Source: Oscillospiraceae bacterium (GTDB lineage: Bacteria; Bacillota; Clostridia; Oscillospirales; Acutalibacteraceae). Taken from it: 52,606 bases of DNA. Shown one piece after another: positions 8,451 through 16,996 of this stretch. Below the pieces are notes generated by a model that made no database searches, had not been told where the DNA came from, and saw only the letters and a list, made by a program, of their open reading frames with translations. How positions within the stretch are numbered: position 1 is the first letter of the stretch; each line of letters opens with the position of its first letter. The stretch lies in the NCBI GenBank assembly GCA_009779995.1, contig WRDW01000010.1, positions 1-52,606 of the forward strand, read 5' to 3'. Made by a program: the position numbers and the translations under genes.

Positions 8451-9544
8451 ACATCGAATTGCATGAGCTAACCATCCGGCAAGTCACAGAAAGCTATGTC
8501 GACAACCTGGAAGAAGGCGTAGTTGGTTATGCTGGTCGGTTGAACATCCGGCCAAAGTATCAGCGTGAGTTTGTCTATAAAGAAGCCAAGCGCAATGCCG
8601 TAATCGATACCATACGCAAGGGCTTCCCACTCAATGTGATGTATTGGGCGAAGAACGATGATGGATCATATGAAATCTTGGACGGCCAGCAGCGCACCGT
8701 TAGCTTTTGCCAGTATGTCCATGGAGATTTTGCTGTTGAAATCGGCGGCTATCCAAAGTTTTTTCATAACCTCGTCCCAGTAGAACGTGACCAAATTCTC
8801 GACTACAAGCTCATGATTTACTTCTGCGAGGGGAACGACAAGGAAAAGCTGGACTGGTTCAGGATTATCAACATCTCGGGCGAGAAGCTCACCGACCAGG
8901 AGCTGCGCAACGCCGTGTACACCGGCACATGGCTCACCAGCGCGAAGTCGGTCTTCAGCAAGAGCAACTGCGCGGCCTACGGGCTGGCCAAGGACTACGT
9001 GAACGGCTCGCCCATCCGCCAGGAGTTTTTGCAGACCGCCATCGGCTGGATCAGCGGCGGCGACATTGAGAAATACATGTCCATCCACCAGCACGACCCG
9101 AACGCGAACGAGCTGTGGACGTATTTCAGGAACGTGATCGAATGGGTACAGCTGACGTTTACGAACTATCGCAAAGAGATGAAGGGGCTTGACTGGGGCG
9201 CTCTGTATGACAAATTCAAGGGCGGCATGTACGACACCGCGAAGCTGGAACGGGAGATACAGGCCCTCATGATGGACGACGACGTCACCAACAAGAAGGG
9301 TATTTATCCCTACGTCCTCAATCGGAATGAACGGCACCTGAACATCAGGGCGTTTACCCCCAACCAGCGGCGTGAGGCCTATGAGCGGCAGGGCAGCATT
9401 TGCGCGAAATGCGGCGTGGACGGCTTTGCCATCACCGAAATGCAGGCGGACCACATCACGCCGTGGAGCAAGGGCGGAAAAACAAGCGCGGATAACTGCA
9501 AAATGCTATGTGAGGACTGCAACCGCCGCAAGAGCGACATTTAG
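8447..9544 (+). CDS. DUF262 and HNH endonuclease domain protein
   Basis: The 365-residue protein starts at the ATG in ATGA at 8447, preceded by GGATAGGAGA; a longer reading from 8393 lies inside the upstream gene and is unlikely. The N-terminal half has the DUF262 signatures RPKYQREFVY and the DGQQR motif (ILDGQQRTVSF), a ParB-like nucleotide-binding fold. The C-terminal end is a zinc-type HNH nuclease (CAKCG, then ADHITPWSKGG and LCEDCNRRKSD). DUF262-HNH proteins include modification-dependent defence nucleases such as GmrSD-type and SspE-type enzymes. Coupling with an adenine methyltransferase suggests a restriction-modification or modification-sensing unit; that role is inference. The second half becomes markedly more GC-rich than the first. 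Confidence 0.85.
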   Translation: MNIELHELTIRQVTESYVDNLEEGVVGYAGRLNIRPKYQREFVYKEAKRNAVIDTIRKGFPLNVMYWAKNDDGSYEILDGQQRTVSFCQYVHGDFAVEIGGYPKFFHNLVPVERDQILDYKLMIYFCEGNDKEKLDWFRIINISGEKLTDQELRNAVYTGTWLTSAKSVFSKSNCAAYGLAKDYVNGSPIRQEFLQTAIGWISGGDIEKYMSIHQHDPNANELWTYFRNVIEWVQLTFTNYRKEMKGLDWGALYDKFKGGMYDTAKLEREIQALMMDDDVTNKKGIYPYVLNRNERHLNIRAFTPNQRREAYERQGSICAKCGVDGFAITEMQADHITPWSKGGKTSADNCKMLCEDCNRRKSDI

Positions 9545-9571
9545 CCGTGTGATCTATCCGCAAATTCCCCC

Positions 9572-9600
9572 TTGACATCTCCCGCAAAACCGGCTATAAT
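9572..9600 (+). promoter_or_regulatory. Consensus promoter of the tmRNA gene
   Basis: TTGACA (9572-9577) and TATAAT (9595-9600) are both perfect and 17 bases apart. The mature tmRNA 5' end is predicted 22 bases downstream. Confidence 0.9.
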
Positions 9601-9621
9601 AATAACAGCCCCCAACCCCAT

Positions 9622-9980
9622 GGGGCTGAAAGGATTTCGACGGGGATTTTGATCCTTGGCAAGCGAGCAGCGGCGCGGACCCGCTATATCAAGCCGCAGT
9701 TTAGAAATAAACGACAACGATTATCAACTCCTCGCCGCTTAACCTTAACCGGTAGCGGCCGTCGCCCCCGGGAGGCCTGCGGCCCGGGACGCGGCGTCAA
9801 TCAGCAGGGCACGTGCATGAACGGGCTGCCGTGACCCGCCATCATGAAGATATCCGGCTACCGTAACACGCTGTTTGTCTATCGACGGCGTGCGAGGGGA
9901 ACCTTAACGATAGAATACGCTCGTAGAAAACCATGGGGATGGATCTTCGGACGCGGCTTCGATTGCCGCCAGCTCCACCA
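9622..9980 (+). ncRNA. ssrA: Transfer-messenger RNA
   Basis: The 5' end GGGGCTGAAAGGATTTCGAC and the 3' end GGACGCGGCTTCGATTGCC then GCCAGCTCCACCA form the tRNA-like domain. GGGGCTG pairs with CAGCTCC as the acceptor stem and CCA is encoded. The internal reading frame ends CTCCTCGCCGCTTAA and gives a tag ending NDNDYQLLAA. By analogy with the UAG-NN-resume arrangement of other tmRNAs the resume codon would be ATA (Ile), which is unusual. The RNA rescues stalled ribosomes and tags nascent proteins for proteolysis, with SmpB. A hairpin terminator follows at 9985. The length of about 359 nt is typical. Confidence 0.95.
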
Positions 9981-9984
9981 GCGC

Positions 9985-10023
9985 GGGCTTCATCGGCTGT
10001 AACGGTTGAAGAAGCCCATTTTT
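9985..10023 (+). terminator. tmRNA terminator
   Basis: GGGCTTC (9985-9991) pairs with GAAGCCC (10011-10017), followed by ATTTTT. It starts five bases after the encoded CCA. Confidence 0.8.
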
Positions 10024-10067
10024 GCTGTTTGCTACCATCACATAAATGATGTACGGAGGGTTTTCTC

Positions 10068-11255
10068 ATGATTAAAAGGCAGATAGCAGCATTCATGACG
10101 ATCGTGTTCATGCTTGGCGTATTTTCTGCTTGCGGTGAAGCAGCCGACAGTTGGTCCAGTGCCGATTATCACCCGCTTATCATCAATATTGACAAGGAAC
10201 CCCGCATGTTCGTCAGCTATGAACTACAGGAAAAGTTTTGGCATGATTTAACCAGCGAGCAAGTGACTGCCGTGTTGCCGGGCTTTGAGAAATTCGCAAA
10301 AATTAAGTCCGCGACTGCGGCATATGAGATTGACAGCTGGATGAACCATGTAAAAGTGGAAATTGAGCGAACTGACGAACCAAACTTCAGGACGAGCATA
10401 ACGCTAAGGAAAAATGCGATTCGCAATACAGAAAAGTACCAGCAGATGCTGTTCGACATAACATATTGGGAAATCAAAGGGTTTGAAATATCCAATGTGC
10501 ACGGCATCCCCGTTGTTTCGGAATACATCGGTAACGCTACCTTCGGCGGTTATTATGAATTTGATATAAATGAAACGATTCAATTGTATGAGTTTACGGC
10601 AACTTTTCTCTTGAACGGCATCATATATCATATATCGCTATATGACTATCCGGCTTCAATCGAATATAACGAGTGCCTCGAAATGCTTGTGAACGAAATT
10701 ATATTGACTAGCGTGAAGGCCAGACGAAAGCCGAAATTGAAAGTCCTCGACAACCCAGAGGTCCCCGAGCTTCGCGATGAACGAATCACCCTTGAGGAGG
10801 CATATGCCGACCCCGACTTCGGCGCGTATATTCCAAAAACTTTCCCTGAAAGCCTGGCGGTAGACAATGCGCGGCGTTTTATTAATCAATCGCTAAATTC
10901 CCTTTACATTTTTGGAAAACCCAAAGGAATAGGCCAAGTCTTTTGGAGCGTTCACAAATTTACTGAATATGATCTCGCCAATATTGTCTCTTTAGAGGAA
11001 CGGGAAAAATACGATATAGCGCTTTATCCGGAAGCGGGGTGGATGATCGCCGTGCCGAAAGAGTTTAGTCAAGTTTTTCAGCATCCCATATTCCGCGCGG
11101 AGGATATGTCGTTTGAGACTGTCATGACGAGGACGTATAATGGCTCCGTAAAAAGCTTCGGCGTTCTCATTGACGATATTGTCGTTGCCATCGATTCCTA
11201 CGCCGTATCGCCCGAGCAAGCTTGGGAAATGCTCCAAGAAGTGATCAAGCATTGA
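10068..11255 (+). CDS. Putative lipoprotein of unknown function
   Basis: The 395-residue protein begins with a lipoprotein signal (MIKRQIAAFMTIVFMLGVFS followed by the lipobox Cys at residue 22), so it should be anchored outside the membrane. GGAGGG precedes the start. The rest is soluble, mixed alpha/beta, with no motif I recognise and no membrane segment. It is flanked by the tmRNA terminator and a bidirectional terminator, so it is probably monocistronic. Base composition is less GC-rich than the genes to its right. Confidence 0.65.
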   Translation: MIKRQIAAFMTIVFMLGVFSACGEAADSWSSADYHPLIINIDKEPRMFVSYELQEKFWHDLTSEQVTAVLPGFEKFAKIKSATAAYEIDSWMNHVKVEIERTDEPNFRTSITLRKNAIRNTEKYQQMLFDITYWEIKGFEISNVHGIPVVSEYIGNATFGGYYEFDINETIQLYEFTATFLLNGIIYHISLYDYPASIEYNECLEMLVNEIILTSVKARRKPKLKVLDNPEVPELRDERITLEEAYADPDFGAYIPKTFPESLAVDNARRFINQSLNSLYIFGKPKGIGQVFWSVHKFTEYDLANIVSLEEREKYDIALYPEAGWMIAVPKEFSQVFQHPIFRAEDMSFETVMTRTYNGSVKSFGVLIDDIVVAIDSYAVSPEQAWEMLQEVIKH

Positions 11256-11267
11256 CAAATCGCGCCA

Positions 11268-11297
11268 AAAGCCGCAGGCCACCGACCTGCGGCTTTG
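11268..11297. terminator. Bidirectional terminator between convergent genes
   Basis: AGCCGCAGG (11270-11278) and CCTGCGGCT (11286-11294) form a nine-pair stem flanked by AAAA on the left and TTT-containing sequence on the right. It lies between the converging lipoprotein and aldo/keto reductase genes. Confidence 0.75.
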
Positions 11298-11310
11298 CTA
11301 TGCTTGGAGT

Positions 11311-12477
11311 TCACCCCATGAACCGCCGCACGGCCGACATGATGCCCCGGATGGGGAGGGGCTCCATGCGGCCGCGCACCTCCTTCAGGCGGGCGGGGAT
11401 TTCGATCGCCTGGGGGCATTTTTTCAGGCACGCGCCGCAGCCCGTGCATTTGGCCGCGCCCGTGCCGAGCATGGACGTCGCGTTCATGTGCAGCTGTATG
11501 CCGGCCATCCAGCCCATGGCGTAGGACATGTTGTGGGCCGCGAAGCAACCGGGGATGTTCACGCCGCTGGGGCAGGGCATACAGTAGCTGCAGCCGGTGC
11601 AGGGTATCTTGTACGTCTCGGAAATGATCTCGTAGGCCTTGGCGTAGACGGCCCGCTCCGCCTGCGTGAGGGAGCCCGCGGGGGTATCGCACACGGTGGC
11701 GATGTTCTCGGCCAGCTGCTCCATCGCGCCCATGCCGGAGAGGACGACCGTCGCCTCGGGCTTATCCCACAGCCATTTGAAGGCCCAGGCCGCCGGGCTG
11801 CGCCCCGGCGCCGCTTGGTCGAACAGCGCCTTCGCCTTCGGCGGCAGCTTCTGCGCGAGCTTGCCGCCCAGCAGGGGCTCCATGATGATCGCCGCCAGGC
11901 CCCGTTCGTGGATCGCCAGCAGCCCCGCCGTGCCGGCCTGGAAGTTCTCGTTCATGTAGTTGTACTGGATCTGGCAGAAATCCCAGGCGTAGGCGTCCAG
12001 CAGGGGCGCGAAATCATTGGATTTGCCGTGGAAGGAGAAGCCGATGCAGCCTATCGCGCCGCTCTCCTTTTTGGCCTCTATCCATTGCGCGATGCCCAGG
12101 CCCAGCAGCCTGTGCCAGGCCTCCGGCGTGCCGACGTTGTGGATCAGGTAGTAGTCGATATAGTCCGTCTGCAGGCGCGAAAGGGATTCGTTGAAGAACT
12201 TGTCGAAGTCGCCCGCGCTTTTGCAGCGGCTGTGGGGCAGCTTGTCGGCGATATAAATTTTTTCCCGCAAATCGTTCTTCTTGAGGATGCCGCCCAGGGC
12301 GGCCTCGCTGCCGGGGTACAGGTACGCCGTATCGAAGTAGTTGACGCCCGCCGCCACCGCGCTGACGATCAGCTGCTCGCGCTGCTCGGCGCTGTTCGGC
12401 AGGCGCATACACCCGAAGCCCAGCGCGGACAGCCGCCTGCCGCTCTTGGGGTCTGTTCTGTATTGCATTTCCGCCAT
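11311..12477 (-). CDS. Aldo/keto reductase with C-terminal 4Fe-4S domain
   Basis: The 388-residue protein has the AKR barrel with the catalytic tetrad visible: Asp and Tyr in NYFDTAYLYPG, Lys in IYIADKLPHS, His in DYYLIHNVG. After about residue 275 come two cysteine clusters, CTGCSYCMPCPSGVNIPGC and CTGCGACLKKCPQA. The first resembles and the second fits ferredoxin-type 4Fe-4S binding. Such Fe-S AKRs are common in anaerobic Firmicutes; the substrate is unknown. The start has GGGAGGAAAT upstream. It appears monocistronic, with the bidirectional terminator at 11268-11297 beyond its end. Confidence 0.88.
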   Translation of the reverse strand: MAEMQYRTDPKSGRRLSALGFGCMRLPNSAEQREQLIVSAVAAGVNYFDTAYLYPGSEAALGGILKKNDLREKIYIADKLPHSRCKSAGDFDKFFNESLSRLQTDYIDYYLIHNVGTPEAWHRLLGLGIAQWIEAKKESGAIGCIGFSFHGKSNDFAPLLDAYAWDFCQIQYNYMNENFQAGTAGLLAIHERGLAAIIMEPLLGGKLAQKLPPKAKALFDQAAPGRSPAAWAFKWLWDKPEATVVLSGMGAMEQLAENIATVCDTPAGSLTQAERAVYAKAYEIISETYKIPCTGCSYCMPCPSGVNIPGCFAAHNMSYAMGWMAGIQLHMNATSMLGTGAAKCTGCGACLKKCPQAIEIPARLKEVRGRMEPLPIRGIMSAVRRFMG

Positions 12478-12537
12478 GGTATTTCCTCCCGTTTGGTTTC
12501 ATTTGTTTCTGTTGTGCGTAAATTATACAAAGGCTGC

Positions 12538-12573
12538 CAATCCCGCTCTTAGAGCAAAGCGCTCAGCCGCTGC
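12538..12573. repeat. Partial copy of the GCTCTAAAAGAGC nested palindrome element
   Basis: The stretch AATCCCGCTCTTAGAGCAAA and then GCGCTCAGCCGCT closely matches the left end of the 127-base nested inverted repeat at 48485 (ATTCCTGCTCTAAAAGAGC, then ATAGCGGTCAGCCGCT). Only the left arm is present. It overlaps the last codons of the lipase gene, whose stop codon TGA lies inside it. Confidence 0.55.
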
Positions 12574-13516
12574 GCAGGAGCGCGACGCCGCTGTAGAACA
12601 GGTTGGCGGCCCAGATACGCCGCGTATCGCTGTCCGGGTCGGTGCCGCCGATGGCGCGCTCGTATTCGGCGTAAGTCGGATGGTGGAAGTCCCTTTCCGG
12701 GTCCGGCAGGTCGAAATAGTACGTTTTCCCAAACCTCTGCCCCGGCATAAACAGGACGGCGGCGTCGGTGGAATTGACAAAATTGTAAATATTGTCAAAT
12801 TCGGCCCCCGCATAGGGGTCGCAGGGGTCAAGGTACACGTTGGGGGATTCAAAGGCGTAGACATAGATGTCCTTCCTGTCTATCTTCACCCCCGCTATCT
12901 GCCCCTCCTTCTCAAGCCGCACGCCCAGCAGGTTTGCGCCCGCGCCGCCCATGCTGTGGCCCGTAATCAGCAGCTTGAGGTTCTTTTTGCACTCGAACGT
13001 GCTTTTCAGCCCGCCCAGCGTCTCCCACACGGCGTCCGCGTAGGACCTGTAACCGGCCTCCACGCGATAGCAGCAGTAGGGCGCGGCTTGCGCCGCGTAG
13101 CCGTAATACCCGATAAAATTGCTCACGAGGTACTGCCCCGACCCGAACGCGCCGGAGCCGTCCAGCTTGACCACGACGAGGGTTGCGTCCCCCAGCGCGA
13201 TGGAGCCGACCTTGAAGTGGGGGTTTTCCACGCCCCATATGAATGTGCCCGCCGGGAACCGCTCCATCTCAAGGGGCTTGCCGGGCACACCATAGCGCTC
13301 CCTGAATGCCGATTCATCCATGGCAAGGCTTGCCGCCATCAGCGCGATGTCCCCGTTGAATTCGGCCGACGGCCGCTTCTTGAACCACGCGGCGTTCAGC
13401 TCCTTTTTCGTCGGCAGCCGGGCCTCGCCTTGCGCGCGGGCGGTTACGGACAGAGCGCCGCCCATTCCCGCCAGCAATGCCAGCGTAAGCAGGATGGACA
13501 CCATGCGTTTTTTCAT
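12563..13516 (-). CDS. Secreted class 3-type lipase
   Basis: The start is the ATG at 13516, preceded by AACAGGAGGAG; an upstream in-frame ATG at 13561 lacks this. The 317-residue product has a signal peptide (residues 1-28, ending TARAQG) and an alpha/beta-hydrolase nucleophile elbow GHSMGG (Ser188) followed by AGANLLGV, as in lipase family 3. An Asp (SPNVYLDPCDPY) and a His (FHHPTYAEYE) downstream could complete the triad. It should hydrolyse acyl esters outside the cell. The 3' end lies in a partial mobile repeat. Confidence 0.8.
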   Translation of the reverse strand: MKKRMVSILLTLALLAGMGGALSVTARAQGEARLPTKKELNAAWFKKRPSAEFNGDIALMAASLAMDESAFRERYGVPGKPLEMERFPAGTFIWGVENPHFKVGSIALGDATLVVVKLDGSGAFGSGQYLVSNFIGYYGYAAQAAPYCCYRVEAGYRSYADAVWETLGGLKSTFECKKNLKLLITGHSMGGAGANLLGVRLEKEGQIAGVKIDRKDIYVYAFESPNVYLDPCDPYAGAEFDNIYNFVNSTDAAVLFMPGQRFGKTYYFDLPDPERDFHHPTYAEYERAIGGTDPDSDTRRIWAANLFYSGVALLRSG

Positions 13517-13589
13517 ATAATTAGTCTCCTCCTGTTTTTGATTCGCCGTCCGCAGAGGCATCGCGCCTGCGGCTTTTTCATGAGATAAA

Positions 13590-15014
13590 TTACTCCTCCC
13601 GGCCCGTGACCGCCTGCAGATTCACGTGCTTTGTCTCGCGCACCTTCAGGGCGATCATGAGCAGGCCGACGAGCGTGCCCGGCACGGCGATTACCAGGCT
13701 GACGATGCCCGCGCTGGCGTCGCCAAGCTTGTTGATGAGCGCCATGCCTGTGCCCATAGCCAGGGCGCTGCAGGCCCCGCTCATAATGGGCTGCACGGAG
13801 AGCACCGAGGAGCGCAGGTTCGTGGGGGCGGATTCCGCGCACATGAGCGGGCCGACGATATCGGTGGAGGCCCAGTGGCTGCCTATGGCCGCGCCGCACA
13901 GCAGGCCCACCAGCGGGGGGCTCCAGTTATACCGCGAGCCAAAGAAGAACAGCGTGAAGGCGGCCATCGCGCACACGCCCATGACGATCACGGCGGGCTT
14001 GCGGCCCCAGTGGTCGGAGAGGAAGCCCTGCATGAGCTGCAGCGCCGCGCTGCCGATGGGGAACAGGAACAGCGCCTGCGTCACGAAGGGCGCGGCGGCG
14101 GCCTGGGCGTCCGCCAGCGCCATCCCCTGCGCCAGGAAGGGCCCGGCGTAGCCGTAGCTCATGGTGGTCTCGTAATACATGGTGATGAGCATCCCCCACA
14201 TCAGGAACGCGCCGCCCAGCAGCAGCCAGCGCAGCTGCCTGTGGCGCAGGCAGAACTTCGCCGCGGAGATCACGTTGCCCTGCGCCTGCTCGGCGGTCTT
14301 CTCCTTCTGGGCGGCCTCGCGCTGCTCGGGGCTCATGCGCAGGTACTCCAGGCGCTTGACCACGAAGGCGTCGGTCTCCCGCACCATGAGCAGCGCGAAC
14401 AGGGCCGCCCCGGCCGCCACAGCCGCCGGCACGGCGAACACCGCGCGCCACTTGGTGGTGTCGTCGCCCATGAGCAGCGTGCGCAGCAGCGGGATGAGCA
14501 TCACGCCCAGCGTCGCGACGGCTTTGATAATAGAGAACAGCTTCGCCCGGTGGCGCGGCGGCGTGGTCTCCAGGATGTACACGGCCTGCATGTCGTGCGG
14601 GATGAACAGCGCGATGACAAACGCGCCCAGCAGATAGACCGGTATGTTCGCCGCCACGGAAATAACGATGAGTCCCAGCCCCATGCCGAGGGTGTTCATC
14701 ACCAGGAAGCGCTTGCGCCCGTAGCGGTCCGCCAGGGGCTTGTAGATCAGCGCGATGAAGGAGCCGATCATGGAAATCGTGCCCAGCACGCTCATGCGGG
14801 CCACGGCCATGTCCGCGCCGAAAACAGGCGCGAAAAGCGCCTGCGCCACCACGCTTTGCATCTGGTTGCCGATCTGCGTGGCCACCTCGTCCGAGATATA
14901 CACCACGCTGACGATGGCCAGCATGTAGTACAGGTAGCCGGGCCGCTTGGGCCGCGCCTGCTCGCGCTCCAGGCGCTGGATCTCCCGGGCCTCCCGGGCG
15001 GCTTTGTCTTTCAT
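13590..15014 (-). CDS. Major facilitator superfamily transporter
   Basis: The 474-residue protein has about 12 hydrophobic segments after a charged N-terminal tail (residues 1-25). The loop between the second and third segments carries the MFS motif PLADRYGRKRF, and a related DHWGRKP motif follows the seventh to eighth segments, so both halves are recognisable. The substrate is unknown; the position between a lipase and a GH39 gene on the same strand fits uptake of a sugar or organic acid but proves nothing. AAAAGGAGAAC precedes the start. The 207 bases upstream hold no gene. Confidence 0.85.
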   Translation of the reverse strand: MKDKAAREAREIQRLEREQARPKRPGYLYYMLAIVSVVYISDEVATQIGNQMQSVVAQALFAPVFGADMAVARMSVLGTISMIGSFIALIYKPLADRYGRKRFLVMNTLGMGLGLIVISVAANIPVYLLGAFVIALFIPHDMQAVYILETTPPRHRAKLFSIIKAVATLGVMLIPLLRTLLMGDDTTKWRAVFAVPAAVAAGAALFALLMVRETDAFVVKRLEYLRMSPEQREAAQKEKTAEQAQGNVISAAKFCLRHRQLRWLLLGGAFLMWGMLITMYYETTMSYGYAGPFLAQGMALADAQAAAAPFVTQALFLFPIGSAALQLMQGFLSDHWGRKPAVIVMGVCAMAAFTLFFFGSRYNWSPPLVGLLCGAAIGSHWASTDIVGPLMCAESAPTNLRSSVLSVQPIMSGACSALAMGTGMALINKLGDASAGIVSLVIAVPGTLVGLLMIALKVRETKHVNLQAVTGREE

Positions 15015-15221
15015 TGAGTTCTCCTTTTATTGCCGCTTTTTCGCTGTAAAGCGATGATGTTGCCGTGCCTTCCAGTGTGCTTTTTCCTGTAAAGGGATTG
15101 ACCTTGCCGCAAGAGCTGAAGCCTTGCCTGTCAACGTTTTAGCGCTGAGAAGTGTAAAAGCATTGGCTTTACAGGCACTGCTTTCGCGCGAAACATGGCC
15201 GGCCGAAGGTCTGCCGTGGCA

Positions 15222-16808
15222 CTACCGCACCACCCTTACAAAATACACGTCGTTCACACCCAGCGCAACTTGGAATGAAAGCTTGCCCTCCTGCCATTCG
15301 CAGGGCAGTTCTTCGTCGATCATCGCGCTTTTGGTTTGGAGCTGCGCAAGCTGCGCGGGCGTGGGAACCTGCGGGCTGCCCATGGCCTCCCAGAGCTTCA
15401 GGGGGTTGCAGTGGGTCTCGTCGATGCGCTGTAAGTAAACGCGCTGCGGCTCATGGGCCAGCTCGATTTCGACTTGCGCTTGTTCTTTGGGCAGCTCGAA
15501 CAGATTCTTCATTTTTTGCCTAATCAGGAGCACCTGCGTCTCGGTTTCGCCGCGGAACGCCGCCATGGCGATCTCGCCGTCCAGCGCGCCGGGGAGCTCA
15601 TAGCGCGCCGGCCCGGCGTCGGCCAGCATTTTCATTCCATGAAAAGCCGGTTTTTTGACGCCTCCCTGGGTCATCAGGCCGAAGCCGCCGTGGAACTCCT
15701 CGGGGAAGGGGTGCAGCTCCTCGAAGATGTCGCTGAACACCCACAGGGAGGTGCCGTCCACAACGCCCTCCAAGGCCAGGCAGGTTTTTAGAACATAAGA
15801 TGCGGCCTTGCGGGTGTCGTTGGAATAAGCCGAAAATGTGGCGCTGAGGTTCCACTCGGTGTAGTAGAGCGGCAGGCCCTTGGCCCGCTGCTTGGCGATG
15901 GGCGCGTTCGTGCGGAACACGTGCGCAGGCAGGTCCTTGTCCTCGGTCTCGTCGCCCATGAAGCGCCGGTAGGCGGGCAGGATGGCGTCCCGGGGCGCGC
16001 ACTTCAGGCCGTTGCGCAGCTTATCGAGCACGAGCTTGGGGATGCTGACCGACTGCTCCTGTATCTCATTGGCGTCCTTGACGATGCCGATGGCGTCGCC
16101 GGAATACTGGTGGGTGGAGACGAAATCCACCGGGACGTTGTTCTCTCCGCAAAATTCCACGAACTCGGCCACCCAGGTGCTGTTGGACGTGGACGGCCCG
16201 CCCACCCGGATTTCCGGGTCGATCTCTTTGATGGCCCTTACAGTCACTTCGTATAGCTTAAAATAATCGCTTTGGCTGCCGCGGAAGAAGACGATGCGCA
16301 GGTCCGGCTCGTTCCACACCTCGAAGAACCAGGTGCGTATTTCTTTTTCCCCATAGCGCTGCTGCAAAAAGCGAATAAAGGCCTGGATATAACGCGCCCA
16401 GGTGCCGTAATCTTTCGGCAGGCTGATGTTCGGTTTGTAGAACATGAGGCTCTTCGAGTTGCGCTTTGCCAGCAGGGGCGGCATGAAGCCCAGCTCCACG
16501 AAGGGTTTCATGCCCGCCGCGAGCACGTTGTCGTAGGCCAGGCCGCAGGTGCGGAAGCTGGTTTCGACATACTTTTTCGCGCCCGGCAGGGGCAGAATAT
16601 CGCGCAGGGAGTGCATGGTGTGCATGGCGCTGCCGAAGATCCCGTGAAAGCGCACGCGCTCCATGCCGAGCTCCTCGTGCGCCTGTTTGAGAAGCCGCCC
16701 GTAGTCCGCGCGCAGGGCCAGCCCCGCGTGGCCGCTGCCCACGCAGAACTGCCAGTGCTTATCCAGAGGGGTTAAGGGGGTATTTGCCGGGATGGTGAGG
16801 TGGGTCAT
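15222..16808 (-). CDS. GH39-family glycosidase (beta-xylosidase-like)
   Basis: The 528-residue protein has the clan A glycosidase signatures of family GH39: VRFHGIFG near residue 52, the acid/base Glu167 in FFEVWNEPDL, the STHQYSG strand, and the nucleophile Glu318 in LYYTEWN. The end of the chain is a beta-rich accessory domain. There is no signal peptide, so it should act in the cytoplasm on imported xylo-oligosaccharides or related glycosides. Its own promoter lies 28 bases upstream and the start follows TTTGGAGGCC. The MFS gene downstream on the same strand is 207 bases away. Confidence 0.85.
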   Translation of the reverse strand: MTHLTIPANTPLTPLDKHWQFCVGSGHAGLALRADYGRLLKQAHEELGMERVRFHGIFGSAMHTMHSLRDILPLPGAKKYVETSFRTCGLAYDNVLAAGMKPFVELGFMPPLLAKRNSKSLMFYKPNISLPKDYGTWARYIQAFIRFLQQRYGEKEIRTWFFEVWNEPDLRIVFFRGSQSDYFKLYEVTVRAIKEIDPEIRVGGPSTSNSTWVAEFVEFCGENNVPVDFVSTHQYSGDAIGIVKDANEIQEQSVSIPKLVLDKLRNGLKCAPRDAILPAYRRFMGDETEDKDLPAHVFRTNAPIAKQRAKGLPLYYTEWNLSATFSAYSNDTRKAASYVLKTCLALEGVVDGTSLWVFSDIFEELHPFPEEFHGGFGLMTQGGVKKPAFHGMKMLADAGPARYELPGALDGEIAMAAFRGETETQVLLIRQKMKNLFELPKEQAQVEIELAHEPQRVYLQRIDETHCNPLKLWEAMGSPQVPTPAQLAQLQTKSAMIDEELPCEWQEGKLSFQVALGVNDVYFVRVVR

Positions 16809-16836
16809 AGGGGGCCTCCAAATATGTCCTATATGA

Positions 16837-16864
16837 ATTATAACATATTTTGGCGCGGTGTCAA
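16837..16864 (-). promoter_or_regulatory. Promoter of the GH39 gene
   Basis: On the minus strand TTGACA (16859-16864) and TATAAT (16837-16842) are 16 bases apart, leading into the gene starting at 16808. Confidence 0.75.
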
Positions 16865-16925
16865 TAAAGACTTTCTCTTGTGCGCGCAGCCTGCGTTTTT
16901 ACAGGGCCGCTCCGCGAAAAAACGC

Positions 16926-16954
16926 TTGCTTTTTCGCCGGTGATATGCTATACT
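16926..16954 (+). promoter_or_regulatory. Promoter of the zinc-ribbon gene
   Basis: TTGCTT (16926-16931) and TATACT (16949-16954), spaced 17 bases, precede the start at 16997, which has GAAGGAGGC as ribosome site. Confidence 0.65.
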
Positions 16955-16996
16955 TCAAGCAGAAATTTATGTATTTCAACGAAGGAGGCAACACTC

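Noticed and set aside
13626-15017. Long open frame (463 codons) opposite the MFS transporter
   Set aside because: It is a shadow of the GC-rich transporter gene: His/Arg/Ala-rich, no motif, no ribosome site. Similar long shadows opposite the genes at 11311, 17674, 20795, 30724, 33319, 35601 and 44357 were dropped for the same reason.
15015-15221. Possible small RNA between the MFS and GH39 genes
   Set aside because: Contains only loosely repeated TGTAAAG/CTTTACA pieces; no promoter-terminator pair could be defended.
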